Positions 53,204 to 63,256 are shown, counted from the stretch's first letter. The stretch is DNA of 64,000 bases from Companilactobacillus huachuanensis (GCF_005404815.1 NZ_BJDF01000015.1:26212-90211); one strand, 5' to 3'. The notes: a model not told the origin generated them from the letters alone. Numbers and translations: made by a program.

Positions 53204-55276
53204 ATGAATAATAACAATGTTTTTTGGGCTTGGCTTAAGCCTAAATTACTAGTTGCTTGGTCTTTTATAAAAAAATATTGGAAGAGATATCAGCTTACAA
53301 GATGGTTGATCTTGCTTGTTTTGACATTGATCTTGGTCTTGAGTAGTTATTGGACATACAAGGCTAAGACGAGCAACGTGGACGATTTACAATCATCGTT
53401 GCAAACGAAGACGACTATTTTAGATAAAGACGGCGATGACGCCGGTCAATTATATGCTAATAAGGGTACTTACGTTAGTTATGATAAAATTTCTAAAAAT
53501 ATTCAGAATGCGGTAACTTCGACTGAGGATCGAACTTTTTGGACCAATCCGGGATTCAGTATTAAAGGGTACGCTAGAGCAGCGCTTGGATACGTTATTC
53601 ATCACGGTATTTCCGGTGGTGGTAGCACATTAACACAACAGTTAGCTAAAAATTCACTTTTGACTCAGAAACAAACCTTGGCTAGAAAAGGTGAAGAACT
53701 TTTCTTATCGATTGAAATTAATCGAGTTTATTCAAAAAAGGAAATTATTACTATGTATCTGAATAATGCTTACTTTGGTAACGGAGTCTGGGGTGTTCAG
53801 GATGCTTCCGAGAAATACTTCGGTAAAAATGCTTCTGAACTGAATCCTGCTGAAGCAGCTGACTTAGCCGGTATTTTAAAAGCACCAAATAATTACAATC
53901 CAATTGACAGTATGAGTAATTCAACGGCACGTCGAAATTTGGTTTTAGACTTGATGGTTGAAAATAATAAATTGACGTCTTCACAAGCCACTTATTATAA
54001 GAATACCGCAATTGCTTTGAATGACAATTATGAAGTTGGTAGTTCTTACAAGTATCCATATTTCTTTGATGCCGTTATTGACGAAGCTGTTAATAAGTAT
54101 GGTCTTAAAGAAGATGATATTTTGAATAAGGGCTATAAAATTTATACGACTTTGGATCAGAAAATTCAAAGTTCAATGCAGACGTCGTTTGACAATAGTT
54201 ACTTGTTCCCAAGCAATTCCGCCGATGGAACCAAGGTTCAGGGTGCTTCAGTTGCTGTTGATCCTAAAAATGGTGGGATTTTAGCGGTCGTTGGTGGTCG
54301 TGGCGATCACACATTCCGTGGCTTTAATCGAGCTACACAAATGAGGCGGCAACCTGGTTCGACAATTAAACCATTAGCCGTTTATACGCCAGCAATTGAA
54401 AATGGTTACAGTTATGATTCAGAGTTACCTGATAAAATCACTAGTTTTGGTAAAAATAAATATACACCAACTAATGCAGACGGAATTTATCAAGATACAT
54501 TACCAATGTACAAGGCTTTGTATCAAAGTGAAAATGTTCCAGCTGTAGCTCTGTTAGATAAAATTGGCGTCAAAAAAGGTGTCAATTCAGTTGAAAACTT
54601 TGGTATCAAAGTACATAAGAATGATCAAAATCTCGCCTTAGCATTGGGTGGTTTGGAAACAGGTGTCTCACCACTTCAAATGGCACGAGCATATACTGCC
54701 TTTGCTAATGAAGGAAAACTTTCTGATACACACTTTATTACTAAAGTCGTCGATTCAACTGGTACTGTGTTGGTTAATAATACAAACAGTTCGACAAAGC
54801 AAATTATCAGTAAGAATACTGCTAAAGAAATGACTAGTATGATGCTTGGTGTCTACAATGAAGGTACTGGTAAACTTGCTAAACCGGCTGGTTATCAAAT
54901 TGCGGGTAAGACTGGTAGTACTGAAGTTCCTGAATCTTATGGTTATGCTGGTACTAAGGATCAGTGGATGATAGGGTACACGCCCGATGTCGTAGTCGCT
55001 AGTTGGATGGGTTACGATAATACTGACAAGGATCACTTCTTATCTGGTGCCAATGAGAATGGTATGTCGACGTTATTTAAGAATGAAATGTCGAATATTT
55101 TACCAGACACCAAAGCTACTAGTTTTGGTGTTAAGGATGCGTCAAGTTTAGCCGAAGGAAATACTTCTGATAGTGGCAATAATGATATTGCTAAATCTAT
55201 CCAAGATGGGGTAAACAACGTTAAAAATAAAGCCACAGAATGGTATAATGATGTTAAGAACTTTTTTGGTCAATAG
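53204..55276 (+). CDS. pbp1A: Class A penicillin-binding protein (PBP1A type)
   Basis: 690 aa bifunctional peptidoglycan synthase. One N-terminal membrane helix (WLILLVLTLILVLSSYWTYK, about residues 35-55). GT51 motifs EDRTFWTNPGFSIKGYARAA and GGGSTLTQQLAKNSLL. Transpeptidase motifs SXXK in PGSTIKPLAVY, SEN in YQSENVPAVALL, and KTG in IAGKTGSTEVPE. A Ser/Asn-rich C-terminal tail follows. The ribosome site GAGG is about 10 bases ahead. It leads into the ylbF gene with only 9 bases between. Confidence 0.95.
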   Translation: MNNNNVFWAWLKPKLLVAWSFIKKYWKRYQLTRWLILLVLTLILVLSSYWTYKAKTSNVDDLQSSLQTKTTILDKDGDDAGQLYANKGTYVSYDKISKNIQNAVTSTEDRTFWTNPGFSIKGYARAALGYVIHHGISGGGSTLTQQLAKNSLLTQKQTLARKGEELFLSIEINRVYSKKEIITMYLNNAYFGNGVWGVQDASEKYFGKNASELNPAEAADLAGILKAPNNYNPIDSMSNSTARRNLVLDLMVENNKLTSSQATYYKNTAIALNDNYEVGSSYKYPYFFDAVIDEAVNKYGLKEDDILNKGYKIYTTLDQKIQSSMQTSFDNSYLFPSNSADGTKVQGASVAVDPKNGGILAVVGGRGDHTFRGFNRATQMRRQPGSTIKPLAVYTPAIENGYSYDSELPDKITSFGKNKYTPTNADGIYQDTLPMYKALYQSENVPAVALLDKIGVKKGVNSVENFGIKVHKNDQNLALALGGLETGVSPLQMARAYTAFANEGKLSDTHFITKVVDSTGTVLVNNTNSSTKQIISKNTAKEMTSMMLGVYNEGTGKLAKPAGYQIAGKTGSTEVPESYGYAGTKDQWMIGYTPDVVVASWMGYDNTDKDHFLSGANENGMSTLFKNEMSNILPDTKATSFGVKDASSLAEGNTSDSGNNDIAKSIQDGVNNVKNKATEWYNDVKNFFGQ

Positions 55277-55285
55277 GAGGACTAT

Positions 55286-55627
55286 ATGAACATTTACGAT
55301 AGCGCTAATCAACTTGAACAAGATTTGAGAAAGACAACTGAAGTTGCTGATTTAAAGCTTGCTTTCGAAGCTGTTAAAGCTAATGACTTGGCTTTCAAAC
55401 TTTTTGACAAGGTTCAAACAAAACAATTTGAACTTCAACAAAAACAAATGCAAGGTCAAGAAATCACGGATGACGACATTAATGGAATGCGTGAATTAAC
55501 AGACCAACTTTCAAATTACACTGAAATCCAAAACTTAATGGAAAAAGAGCAAAAGATGAATTCAATGATGGATGAATTGAACAAAATCATTTCAAAGCCT
55601 ATCGCAGAAATTTATCAAGATAAATAA
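55286..55627 (+). CDS. ylbF: YlbF/YmcA-family protein
   Basis: 113 aa all-helical protein, AGGAGG before ATG 55286. NIYDSANQLEQDLRKTTEVA and FKLFDKVQTKQFELQQKQMQ with the GQEITDDDI linker are typical of the YlbF/YmcA/YheA group. In B. subtilis, YlbF with YmcA and YaaT modulates RNase Y; here it sits between a PBP gene and the yhaO-yhaN-yhaM set, as in many lactobacilli. Confidence 0.92.
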   Translation: MNIYDSANQLEQDLRKTTEVADLKLAFEAVKANDLAFKLFDKVQTKQFELQQKQMQGQEITDDDINGMRELTDQLSNYTEIQNLMEKEQKMNSMMDELNKIISKPIAEIYQDK

Positions 55628-55630
55628 CAA

Positions 55631-55672
55631 GGACTTAGGGCTTAAGTAATTTGCTCAAGTCCTTTTCTTTTA
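55631..55672 (+). terminator. Weak terminator after ylbF
   Basis: AAGGACTT..GGGC pairs with GCTC..AAGTCCTT, followed by a mixed T run. Confidence 0.65.
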
Positions 55673-55687
55673 CAAGGGAGTTTTAGC

Positions 55688-56851
55688 ATGAAGTTTTTGC
55701 ACGCAGCAGATTTACATTTGGATACACCTTTTATTGGCATTAGTAATTTTTCAAAAGAATTACAAAAACAACTGCAAGATTCAACTTATCAAGCGGCTAA
55801 AAAACTCTTTGAAACTGCGGTGACTGAGCAGGTTGATTTTGTTATTCTAGCGGGCGATATTTTTGACGATACCGATAGTTCGCTTAAGGCACAAATGTTT
55901 TTGAAAGCTGAATTTGAAAAATTAAATCAAGCCAAGATCAAGGTCTATTTAATTTACGGTAATCATGATTATTATCGCAATAATTTTGCTGTGGTTAAAT
56001 TTCCTAAGAATGTGACAGTTTTTGGACCAGAGGTTTCAACTGTTGAGCAGATAACTAAAGACGGTCAGCACGTTGGATTGACTGGTTTTAGTTATCATCA
56101 ACAACATATCAATCAGGCCATAGGCAAGGAATATCCTAGTCGTGGTGATTTTGACTACCAAATCGGTATTTTACATGCCGGCGTCGGGGATGATAACTAT
56201 GCGCCATTTCAGGTTAGTGATTTATTGCAAAAAGGTTATGATTACTGGGCCCTGGGACATATTCATAAACGTCAAATTCTTCATGAATCACCTATGGTCG
56301 TTTATTCTGGCGATATCCAAGGTCGAAACCAAAATGATATCAATCCGAAGGGTTTTTACATCGTCACAGTTGAGAACCATGTTACTGAAATGAAGTTTGT
56401 TAAGAGTAGTATTTACACGTGGGATAAGGCAACGATTGAGTCGAGAACGGAAGATACAGTTGATTCCTTGATCAACAAAATCACCGATATTCTGGACAAC
56501 CCAACATTATTGTTGACGTTAACTATTAATAACGCACAGAAGTTGAGTATTGATGTATTGAAAACTATTAATCGTAATGAAATTTTGCAACATTTTAATC
56601 AAATTCAAACTCAAAGTGTTCTATATAAAATTTATTTGAAATTCAATGACAATCCGCAATTGTCACAAATTGACCAAAAATATTGGGATGAGGCTGAGAA
56701 GAAAGCCATTAATTTAGATGATATTAAGGATCTCGATAGTAAGTTGTATTCATCAAGTATTATCCGTGATCATATTAATGATCCTGATTTCTTGAAAGTC
56801 ATCACGGAAATGACTCGTAATACGATCAATCAAAAATATACTGGAGAGTAA
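55688..56851 (+). CDS. yhaO: SbcD/YhaO-type metallophosphoesterase (DNA repair exonuclease)
   Basis: 387 aa, AAGGGAG before ATG 55688. Mre11-like phosphoesterase motifs in order: ADLHLDTPF, ILAGDIFDDTDS, IYGNHDYYRN, GILHAGVGDD and YWALGHIHKRQ. It forms a pair with the ATPase YhaN encoded immediately downstream (2-base gap), analogous to SbcCD/Rad50-Mre11, and probably processes DNA ends. Confidence 0.93.
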   Translation: MKFLHAADLHLDTPFIGISNFSKELQKQLQDSTYQAAKKLFETAVTEQVDFVILAGDIFDDTDSSLKAQMFLKAEFEKLNQAKIKVYLIYGNHDYYRNNFAVVKFPKNVTVFGPEVSTVEQITKDGQHVGLTGFSYHQQHINQAIGKEYPSRGDFDYQIGILHAGVGDDNYAPFQVSDLLQKGYDYWALGHIHKRQILHESPMVVYSGDIQGRNQNDINPKGFYIVTVENHVTEMKFVKSSIYTWDKATIESRTEDTVDSLINKITDILDNPTLLLTLTINNAQKLSIDVLKTINRNEILQHFNQIQTQSVLYKIYLKFNDNPQLSQIDQKYWDEAEKKAINLDDIKDLDSKLYSSSIIRDHINDPDFLKVITEMTRNTINQKYTGE

Positions 56852-56853
56852 TC

Positions 56854-59286
56854 GTGAAATTAGTTAAAGCAAACATCTATGGTTTCGGTAAGTGGATCGA
56901 CCAAAAATTTAACTTTGAACAAGATTATCAGGTTATTTTTGGTGACAACGAAGCTGGGAAAACGACACTGTTGAATTTCATTCAGAGCATCCTTTTTGGA
57001 TTTGCTTCAGCACGTGGCGATAATAAATTTTTACAATATAAACCCCGTAATAGTGGTAAATACGGTGGGGAATTAGTTTTTAAAGATGACGACAATAGCT
57101 TTTGGACAGTACGTCGAATTGATGGTAAAGGTGACGGAGAAGTGACGCTTTATCATGATGATGAAGAAGTTCCAGTCAGTTTGTTGTCGGAAATTATCGG
57201 TAGTTTTACAAAAACTGATTTTGAGAATACTCATGTATTTGACGACAAAAGTATTTTGTCAATCTATGGCTTAGATGAAACTAAATTAGAAACTGAAGTG
57301 ATGTCGATTGGTGCTGTGGGTAGTAAAGAATGGTTATCCACCGCCGATAGTTTGGAACATTCAGCTGACGATATTTATAAGCCTCGTGGTCAAAAGCAAC
57401 CGTTAATCGTCAATTTGAAAAAACAAGATGAGTTGGCTGAAGAGAAATCAGAAATTGAGAATCAGCAAGCAGCTTATCAACGAGTCAAGTCAGAATTGGA
57501 TAAAGTTGAAAAAGATTTCAATGATAATGCAGTTTTATTGAAGCAGGCTAGTGAAGCTGAAAACAATTTACGTAATTTAGATAAGAAGTGGTCACGTTAC
57601 GAGAAGTTGCAGCAGAGCCAAGATCCGAACCACACCTCGGGTCGTTTGATTCAAAGCGAAGATTGGGAACTGGTTTTAAAAGCTAATCAAGAATTGAGTA
57701 CACTCAAGGAAACTTCAACGTCCACTAGGATTGCCGATTTAGATAATGTTGAAAAAAACGTTCTCAAAAATTATCGAATTAATCAAACACGTTTAGATTA
57801 TGTTCGCAATCAGAAGTTTGAATTACAAAATCTACAATTTCATCGTGACGATATGAATTCCAAACTTTTGAAAGTTGATACTCAAGTGGATCAACTATTC
57901 AAAAATCATCCCGAATTGTCGGAGCATATGTTGCCGTTAACTGGGGATGAGATTGACCAATTGACGCCACAGGTCAATAAGGGAAACAATATTCCTTTGA
58001 TTGTCTGTGGGTTAGCAGTAGTTTTTGCTTTTATAATTAGTCCATTACGTTGGATATTCATTTTGGTAGCCATTGCAAGTGGTGGTTGGTATTGGTATCA
58101 AGATCGTGTTAGCAGTGCTAAAGCTGACTTAGGTAATTATCAATTTTTGCAAGATAAGGGTTATGGTGGCCTTTCTAGAGAAGCCATTTTAGGTATTCAA
58201 GGAACTGTGATTGCCCTGGATAATTATCACACGACTCAGAACGGATTAACTGATGGTATCAAGTCGATTGAAGTTGACTTGAACAAGTGGCGTAAGATCC
58301 TTTTGGAATTAAATGTTGTTGATGAATCTTATAAAGATGACAATTATAATGAACAGATTGAGAAATACTTTGCCCGTTTGGATCAGATTCAAGCCAAGGC
58401 AGATATTGCCGAACAGAGTCAGGCCCAAACACAAAAGATTGCCGATAATCGTGAAAGACGGTTAACGCAGTTGAATAAAGAAATTTTTGCGATTTTGCAG
58501 AAGTATCAAGCAATCAATATGAATATGTTCACACAGATGCATACACAACAAATCGAGAATCAAAAGACTTTGTCACAAATTAAGCAAGATCAAGATTTCC
58601 TTGGAACTGACTTATCAGAGTTACAAAAATATGCTGACCACAATGTTTTGAGTGAAGAGTTGAATCAAGCGACAGCTAAAAAGAATGCTTTGGCAGATAA
58701 GAATAATGAGTTTAGTCGTCAGATGGGTTCATTAAAAGAACAGATGCAACAGATTTTTGACAATAAACAGTATCAACATATTGTTAGCGAATTAGCTCAA
58801 AATAGACAGGATATTATTGAGAATTATGATGAATGGATTTCGAACAAATTGGCCAGCAGTTGGATTCGAAATATGCTGAACATTGCGACTGAGAATCGTT
58901 ATCCGAAGATGATAGAAAAGGCAACGCAGTATTTTAGTTTGCTGACGAATCATCATTATATTAAAATTGATTTCAAGAGCCGAGATATTGTAGTTACAAG
59001 TGCTAACAAAAATGTCTTCGATGTTCATGAATTGTCGAAAGCAACAACGATTCAACTGTATTTAGCTCTACGTTTGGCCTTTGTGACGGAAATTTCCGAT
59101 TTGATAAAGTTGCCAATTTTGATTGACGATGCCTTTGTTGATTTCGATCTTTCGCGTAAAGAGAATGTCTTTGAATTGATTCAAGAGATTGCCGAGACGA
59201 ATCAAGTAATTTATGTAACTGCTAACCAACCTGAAGGGGTTCCAGAAGACCATATTTTAAAATTGGAGGAGAATGAAATTGCCTAA
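56854..59286 (+). CDS. yhaN: Rad50/SbcC-like AAA ATPase
   Basis: 810 aa, GTG start. Walker A is FGDNEAGKTTLLNFIQSILF at about residue 30. Long coiled coils run through about 180-340 and 460-640, with two short hydrophobic helices between them (IPLIVCGLAVVFAFI and WIFILVAIASGGWYWY, about 380-415), a feature of YhaN. Walker B and D-loop are KLPILIDDAFVDFDLSRKEN near the C-terminus. It works with YhaO. The stop overlaps the yhaM start. Confidence 0.92.
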   Translation: MKLVKANIYGFGKWIDQKFNFEQDYQVIFGDNEAGKTTLLNFIQSILFGFASARGDNKFLQYKPRNSGKYGGELVFKDDDNSFWTVRRIDGKGDGEVTLYHDDEEVPVSLLSEIIGSFTKTDFENTHVFDDKSILSIYGLDETKLETEVMSIGAVGSKEWLSTADSLEHSADDIYKPRGQKQPLIVNLKKQDELAEEKSEIENQQAAYQRVKSELDKVEKDFNDNAVLLKQASEAENNLRNLDKKWSRYEKLQQSQDPNHTSGRLIQSEDWELVLKANQELSTLKETSTSTRIADLDNVEKNVLKNYRINQTRLDYVRNQKFELQNLQFHRDDMNSKLLKVDTQVDQLFKNHPELSEHMLPLTGDEIDQLTPQVNKGNNIPLIVCGLAVVFAFIISPLRWIFILVAIASGGWYWYQDRVSSAKADLGNYQFLQDKGYGGLSREAILGIQGTVIALDNYHTTQNGLTDGIKSIEVDLNKWRKILLELNVVDESYKDDNYNEQIEKYFARLDQIQAKADIAEQSQAQTQKIADNRERRLTQLNKEIFAILQKYQAINMNMFTQMHTQQIENQKTLSQIKQDQDFLGTDLSELQKYADHNVLSEELNQATAKKNALADKNNEFSRQMGSLKEQMQQIFDNKQYQHIVSELAQNRQDIIENYDEWISNKLASSWIRNMLNIATENRYPKMIEKATQYFSLLTNHHYIKIDFKSRDIVVTSANKNVFDVHELSKATTIQLYLALRLAFVTEISDLIKLPILIDDAFVDFDLSRKENVFELIQEIAETNQVIYVTANQPEGVPEDHILKLEENEIA

Positions 59287-60217
59287 GCAGATAATTGATT
59301 TTAATAAAGGTGAAGACATGAGTTTGGAAGTTATTATCAAACGTTCCGACTTTCGTTTAGCCAAGAATGGTAAAAACTTCTTATCATTAGTATTTGAAGA
59401 TAAATCAGGTCAGATTCCTGGTAAATATTGGGATGCTAGTGAGTCAGATGCCGAAAAATTTCACGTTGGTACAATTGTTCAATTAGAAGGACGTCGTGAT
59501 TTATACCAAGGCAAACCCCAAGTTAACATTACCCGTTTGGGATTATTGGATTCTGAAACAGTTGATATGTCACAATTCGTTCAGACTGCTCCAATGAAAA
59601 AAGCCGATATGGAAAATGAATTCGATGATGTTTTCTTGCAGATTACCAATGGTTCGTGGAACCGTATTGTCAGATATTTGTTCAAAGAGTATCATGACCG
59701 TTTCTTCACTAGTGCTGCGGCTAAAAGCAACCATCATGATTTTCAAGGTGGCTTAGCCTATCATACTTTGAGCATGGTAAGGATGGCCGAAAGTATTTCA
59801 GACCAGTACCCACAAATAAATCGGGCACTCCTAATTGCAGGAGCATGTTTGCATGACTTTGGTAAAATTATCGAGTTAACAGGAAGCCTAGATATTGAAT
59901 ATACTTTCGAAGGAAACATGTTAGGCCACATTACGATAGTTGATGAAGAAATTGTAAAAGCGGCACAGGAGCTCAAAATCAGCCTTGAAAGCGAAGATAT
60001 GATCTTACTTCGCCATATGATCTTGTCACATCACGGATTATTGGAATACGGCTCTCCTGAACGTCCCAAAATTTTGGAGGCAGAAGTGTTACACAATATT
60101 GATATGATGGATGCTTCAATCAATATGATAACCAAGGCAATTGATAAGACAGAAAATGGCAAATTTTCCGAACGAATCTTTGGTCTTGATAATCGAGCCT
60201 TTTATAAACATAGCTAA
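59273..60217 (+). CDS. yhaM: 3'-5' exoribonuclease YhaM (OB-fold plus HD domain)
   Basis: 314 aa, overlapping yhaN by 14 bases with GGAGGAG directly ahead. The N-terminal OB fold (FLSLVFEDKSGQIPGKYWDA) binds nucleic acid. The HD domain has HHDFQGGLAYHTLSMVRMAE, GACLHDFGKI and RHMILSHHGLLEYGSPERP. It degrades single-stranded RNA (and DNA) from the 3' end. Last gene of the yhaONM set; a hairpin-type repeat relic follows 15 bases later. Confidence 0.95.
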   Translation: MKLPKQIIDFNKGEDMSLEVIIKRSDFRLAKNGKNFLSLVFEDKSGQIPGKYWDASESDAEKFHVGTIVQLEGRRDLYQGKPQVNITRLGLLDSETVDMSQFVQTAPMKKADMENEFDDVFLQITNGSWNRIVRYLFKEYHDRFFTSAAAKSNHHDFQGGLAYHTLSMVRMAESISDQYPQINRALLIAGACLHDFGKIIELTGSLDIEYTFEGNMLGHITIVDEEIVKAAQELKISLESEDMILLRHMILSHHGLLEYGSPERPKILEAEVLHNIDMMDASINMITKAIDKTENGKFSERIFGLDNRAFYKHS

Positions 60218-60220
60218 TTA

Positions 60221-60291
60221 ATGCCGTCTCCAGAGCTGAGAGTATTAACCTGCTATGCGGACCGGTTAATACTCTCAGCTCTTTCAACTAA
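60221..60291 (-). repeat. Structured repeat, copy 12 (internal deletion, simple hairpin)
   Basis: ATGCCGTCTCC border, then AGAGCTGAGAGTATTAACC paired perfectly over 19 bp with GGTTAATACTCTCAGCTCT, then TTCAACTAAG. All three inner hairpins are missing; only TGCTATGCGGACC remains as loop, identical to the start of the interior in copy 4. It may now act as a transcription barrier after yhaM. Confidence 0.88.
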
Positions 60292-60321
60292 GTTATATCT
60301 ATTTTAGTAATTGATGAAAAT

Positions 60322-60384
60322 AAAAAAAGAGTTATTTTTACTTGGATTAACCTGATATCCTTAAGTGAAAAATAACTCTTTTTT
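60322..60384. terminator. Bidirectional terminator-like hairpin
   Basis: AAAAGAGTTATTTTT..CTT pairs with AAG..AAAAATAACTCTTTT with A and T runs on both sides. It lies between the converging yhaM and mntH. Confidence 0.85.
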
Positions 60385-60513
60385 GAATCAAAATTAAATC
60401 GTAATTAAATGTTGAAATAATAGGCAATTTTTTATTTTTATATCCGCTTTGAGAAGAAACCGGAATATTGACCATCTTAAAGTATTTAAAATAATATTAG
60501 TTATCATAGTCGC

Positions 60514-60702
60514 ACTAGCTGGAAGGTTGGAGGGAGAGATGTAACCAGCAGTGGTAGTGGTGTTAGGGCGTTTCGCCCTTAAAGCACAGGACGTGTTTTG
60601 AAATTCGCGGTTTTTGCGAAGTTCAAAACCGAGACTTGAGACCTTGGCTCAAGTCGGTCCCACAGCCGGTTTACATCTCTCCCTCCAACCTGGAGGCGGC
60701 AT
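60514..60702 (+). repeat. Structured repeat, copy 13 (divergent stem), abutting mntH stop
   Basis: The closing stem is GGTTGGAGGGAGAGATGTAA / TTTACATCTCTCCCTCCAACC, unrelated to other copies but perfectly paired. Hairpins: GTGGTGTTAGGGCG/CGCCCTTAAAGCAC, GTTTTGAAATTCGCG/TGCGAAGTTCAAAAC and GACTTGAG/CTCAAGTC. The end GGCGGCAT meets the mntH stop codon (60702-60704). Confidence 0.9.
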
Positions 60703-62069
60703 TAAAAAATCGTGGTCCAAATCAACTGCACATTTAAAATAACTAAAATGACAGCCACGATCCAAGAGAGATACTTGACCCATTTCCGATTAACAAAAGC
60801 TCCCATCAATTTCTTATCACTAGTAAAAATAATCAATGGAATCATTGCGAATGGCAATGCTACTGATAGGAAGACTTGCGAGAATGTTAACAGACTTTCA
60901 ATTTTAGCTTCGTTACCTTTGTAATAAATAGCGAAAGCCAAAACTGGGGTGATTGAAATCAATCGTGTTAAAAGTCTCTGTGCCCAAAGAGGCATTCTCA
61001 AGTGGATGAATCCTTCCATAATTATTTGTCCAGCAAGTGTTCCAGTGATAGTTGAGCTTTGACCAGATGCTAATAGTGCAATTGCAAAGAGCATGCTCAA
61101 CATTGGACTGGCAATGGCACCGACAATTTTCGAATTGCTTAAAGCATTGAATAAATCGACGAAACGTCCTAAATCACTATGAGTTCCATAAAATAAAGCA
61201 GCACCTAATATCAATAGCAAACTGTTGACAACAAAGGCGATTGTTAATTGAATATTTGAATCAGCAATTGTAAAGCGAATCGTCTTTTTAACTGAAGCAT
61301 GATCGTGAATATCATACTTTCTAGTTTGAGAAATAGATGAGCCAAGGTACAAGTCGTGTGGCATAACTGTTGCACCGACAATACCTAGTGCCATGTATAG
61401 CATTGGTTGATTAGTTAAAATTTTAGCTCTAGGAACATACCCACCCAAGACTCCTAAGGAATCAGGTTTTGATAGAAAGACTTCATATGCGAAAACCAAC
61501 AAGATGACAGCCACTAAAGTAGCGACGATTGCCTCAATTTTGTGGAATCCTAAACGCATTAAAAATAGTAAAATCAAAACATCGAAGGCGGTAATTGTAA
61601 TACCAAGAATCAGTGGAAATCCAAATAGTAATTCCAGCGCAATACCAGAACCAATTATTTCCGCCACATCGGTTGCCATGATAGCGGCTTCAGTAATAAT
61701 CCAAAGAATGAAACCACCGACCTTTGACGTCCGGTCTCGTGTTAACTGGGCTAAGTCCCTTCCAGTAACAATACCTAAACGGGCTGACATTGCCTGTAAA
61801 AGCATAGCAATTAAACTTGATAGTAAAACAACACTCAGTAGGGTGTACTTGAATTGAGCACCACCACCAATAGAAGTTATCCAGTTACCAGGATCCATGT
61901 AACCAACAGCAATCAATGCGCCAGGGCCCGTGTATGCTAGCAGAGTTTTAAAATAGCCGGCATTGTCAGGAACATCAATTGAGCCATTGATCTCGTCAAG
62001 GCTCTTTCGTTGTTTGCCAGTACCCTCAATGAATTTGCTTTCGTGTTCTTTATCATTCTTATGTTTCAA
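60702..62069 (-). CDS. mntH: Nramp-family divalent metal transporter (second copy)
   Basis: 455 aa. DPGN in TM1 ([20 protein letters not shown]) and MPH in TM6 ([18 protein letters not shown]) are intact, so Mn2+/Fe2+ uptake is expected. It is a close paralogue of the protein encoded at 24042-25415. It lies 54 bases downstream of a universal stress protein gene on the same strand, a usual lactobacillus pairing. The AGAGGTC ribosome site precedes the ATG. Its last codon touches repeat copy 13. Confidence 0.96.
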   Translation of the reverse strand: MKHKNDKEHESKFIEGTGKQRKSLDEINGSIDVPDNAGYFKTLLAYTGPGALIAVGYMDPGNWITSIGGGAQFKYTLLSVVLLSSLIAMLLQAMSARLGIVTGRDLAQLTRDRTSKVGGFILWIITEAAIMATDVAEIIGSGIALELLFGFPLILGITITAFDVLILLFLMRLGFHKIEAIVATLVAVILLVFAYEVFLSKPDSLGVLGGYVPRAKILTNQPMLYMALGIVGATVMPHDLYLGSSISQTRKYDIHDHASVKKTIRFTIADSNIQLTIAFVVNSLLLILGAALFYGTHSDLGRFVDLFNALSNSKIVGAIASPMLSMLFAIALLASGQSSTITGTLAGQIIMEGFIHLRMPLWAQRLLTRLISITPVLAFAIYYKGNEAKIESLLTFSQVFLSVALPFAMIPLIIFTSDKKLMGAFVNRKWVKYLSWIVAVILVILNVQLIWTTIF

Positions 62070-62123
62070 AATGACAAGACCTCTTTTCGTAGTTTGTTGA
62101 TCCTACTTGTGAGGTTCCTTTTT

Positions 62124-62585
62124 TTAACGGACTACAATAACCGAAACAGGTGCTCGCTTAGCTAATCGGGGTCCAATTGCACCACTAATTTTAGAGTGAG
62201 GGAATTGAGTATCAGCTCCAGTTACTATCAAATCCGGTTTAAAGTCTGGAATCACACGTTCTAAGATGACGTCGTCAACATCGCCACCCTCATAGGCAAG
62301 AGGTTCAACTTTTTCCAAACCATTCTCTTCGGCTGCTTTAACATACTGTTCGACCGCTTGTTTGAGATCATCACGTTTGGCACTGATTCTTGATGGTGTC
62401 AAAGAATCAAAAATATTAATATCCTCGCTTTCCATCACCGAAACAATTCCTAGTGTGGCATCGTAGTCGTTTGCTAAAGTAATGGCAAAACGAAAGGCAC
62501 GAGTATTTGATTCATGATCATCCTCATCGACCGTAAGTAAAATACGTCTGTAAACTAAAGGATCCTGAACTGCATTTTTATCCAT
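62124..62585 (-). CDS. usp: Universal stress protein (UspA family)
   Basis: 153 aa, AGGAGG before the ATG ending at 62585. YRRILLTVDEDDHESNTRAF starts the alpha/beta fold; the ATP-binding C-terminal segment is VTGADTQFPHSKISGAIGPR followed by LAKRAPVSVIVVR, which departs from the strict G-2X-G-9X-G(S/T) motif. First gene of a usp-mntH operon. Confidence 0.93.
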   Translation of the reverse strand: MDKNAVQDPLVYRRILLTVDEDDHESNTRAFRFAITLANDYDATLGIVSVMESEDINIFDSLTPSRISAKRDDLKQAVEQYVKAAEENGLEKVEPLAYEGGDVDDVILERVIPDFKPDLIVTGADTQFPHSKISGAIGPRLAKRAPVSVIVVR

Positions 62586-62765
62586 AATATATTCCTCCTG
62601 ATACCTTTATCATACATGTGTCTAAGGGCAGCGCAAGTAGGAGAGACCACAGTCAGGAGCTTCTAAAAATAAATTAAAAGGGTTCATAATTCTTAAGTTA
62701 ACAGTAGCTAACAAAAATAGTTTAGCTTGAATCTCAAGTTAAATAATAATGTCATTGATGTGTAA

Positions 62766-63087
62766 TTAAAGGTTGAAAGTTTAGTTAAGTATGCCGTTTC
62801 CAGAGCTGGGAGTATTCAATTGCTGCGCGGAACGGCCCGAGCCTGGGAAGCGGTCTCGAACCTCGGTTGAAGCCTCGCAAAACCCGCGAGGCTTCAACAC
62901 GCCCGGTGGTGTAATTGCTGAAGCAATAACGCCACTTTCGCTGCAAATGAATACTCTCAGCTCTTCCAACTAGTTTATTTTTTTAATAGACGGAACAATA
63001 AAATGAGGATTTCTGAGTATTTAAATAAATTAGCTCTAGGCCTGTAATAGCAATCGTTAGATTAATTTTTCACCTTTCAACCTTCAG
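62766..63087 (-). mobile_element. Structured repeat, copy 14, within a 322-bp unit (type 1 ends)
   Basis: The unit runs from TTAAAGGTTGAAAG (62766) to CTTTCAACCTTCAG (63087). Imperfect flanking repeats are TGTGTAA (62759-62765) and TATGTAA (63088-63094). The core 62791-62973 has stem AGAGCTGGGAGTATTCA/TGAATACTCTCAGCTCT (one mismatch) and hairpins GAAGCCTCGC/GCGAGGCTTC and GGTGTAATTGCT/AGCAATAACGCC. Confidence 0.87.
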
Positions 63088-63256
63088 TATGTAATTAATA
63101 ACATCCTACCCAATTATAATTATTATTGTTGCAGTTGTATCAGTTATTGAGAAAATTGTTTGGTTATTTGAAAAATATTTATAACGGCATTTAACTTTTT
63201 TAATAATCAAATAATTAAGTATGATACAACTTATCTTTGTTGATTTTACTATTTAA

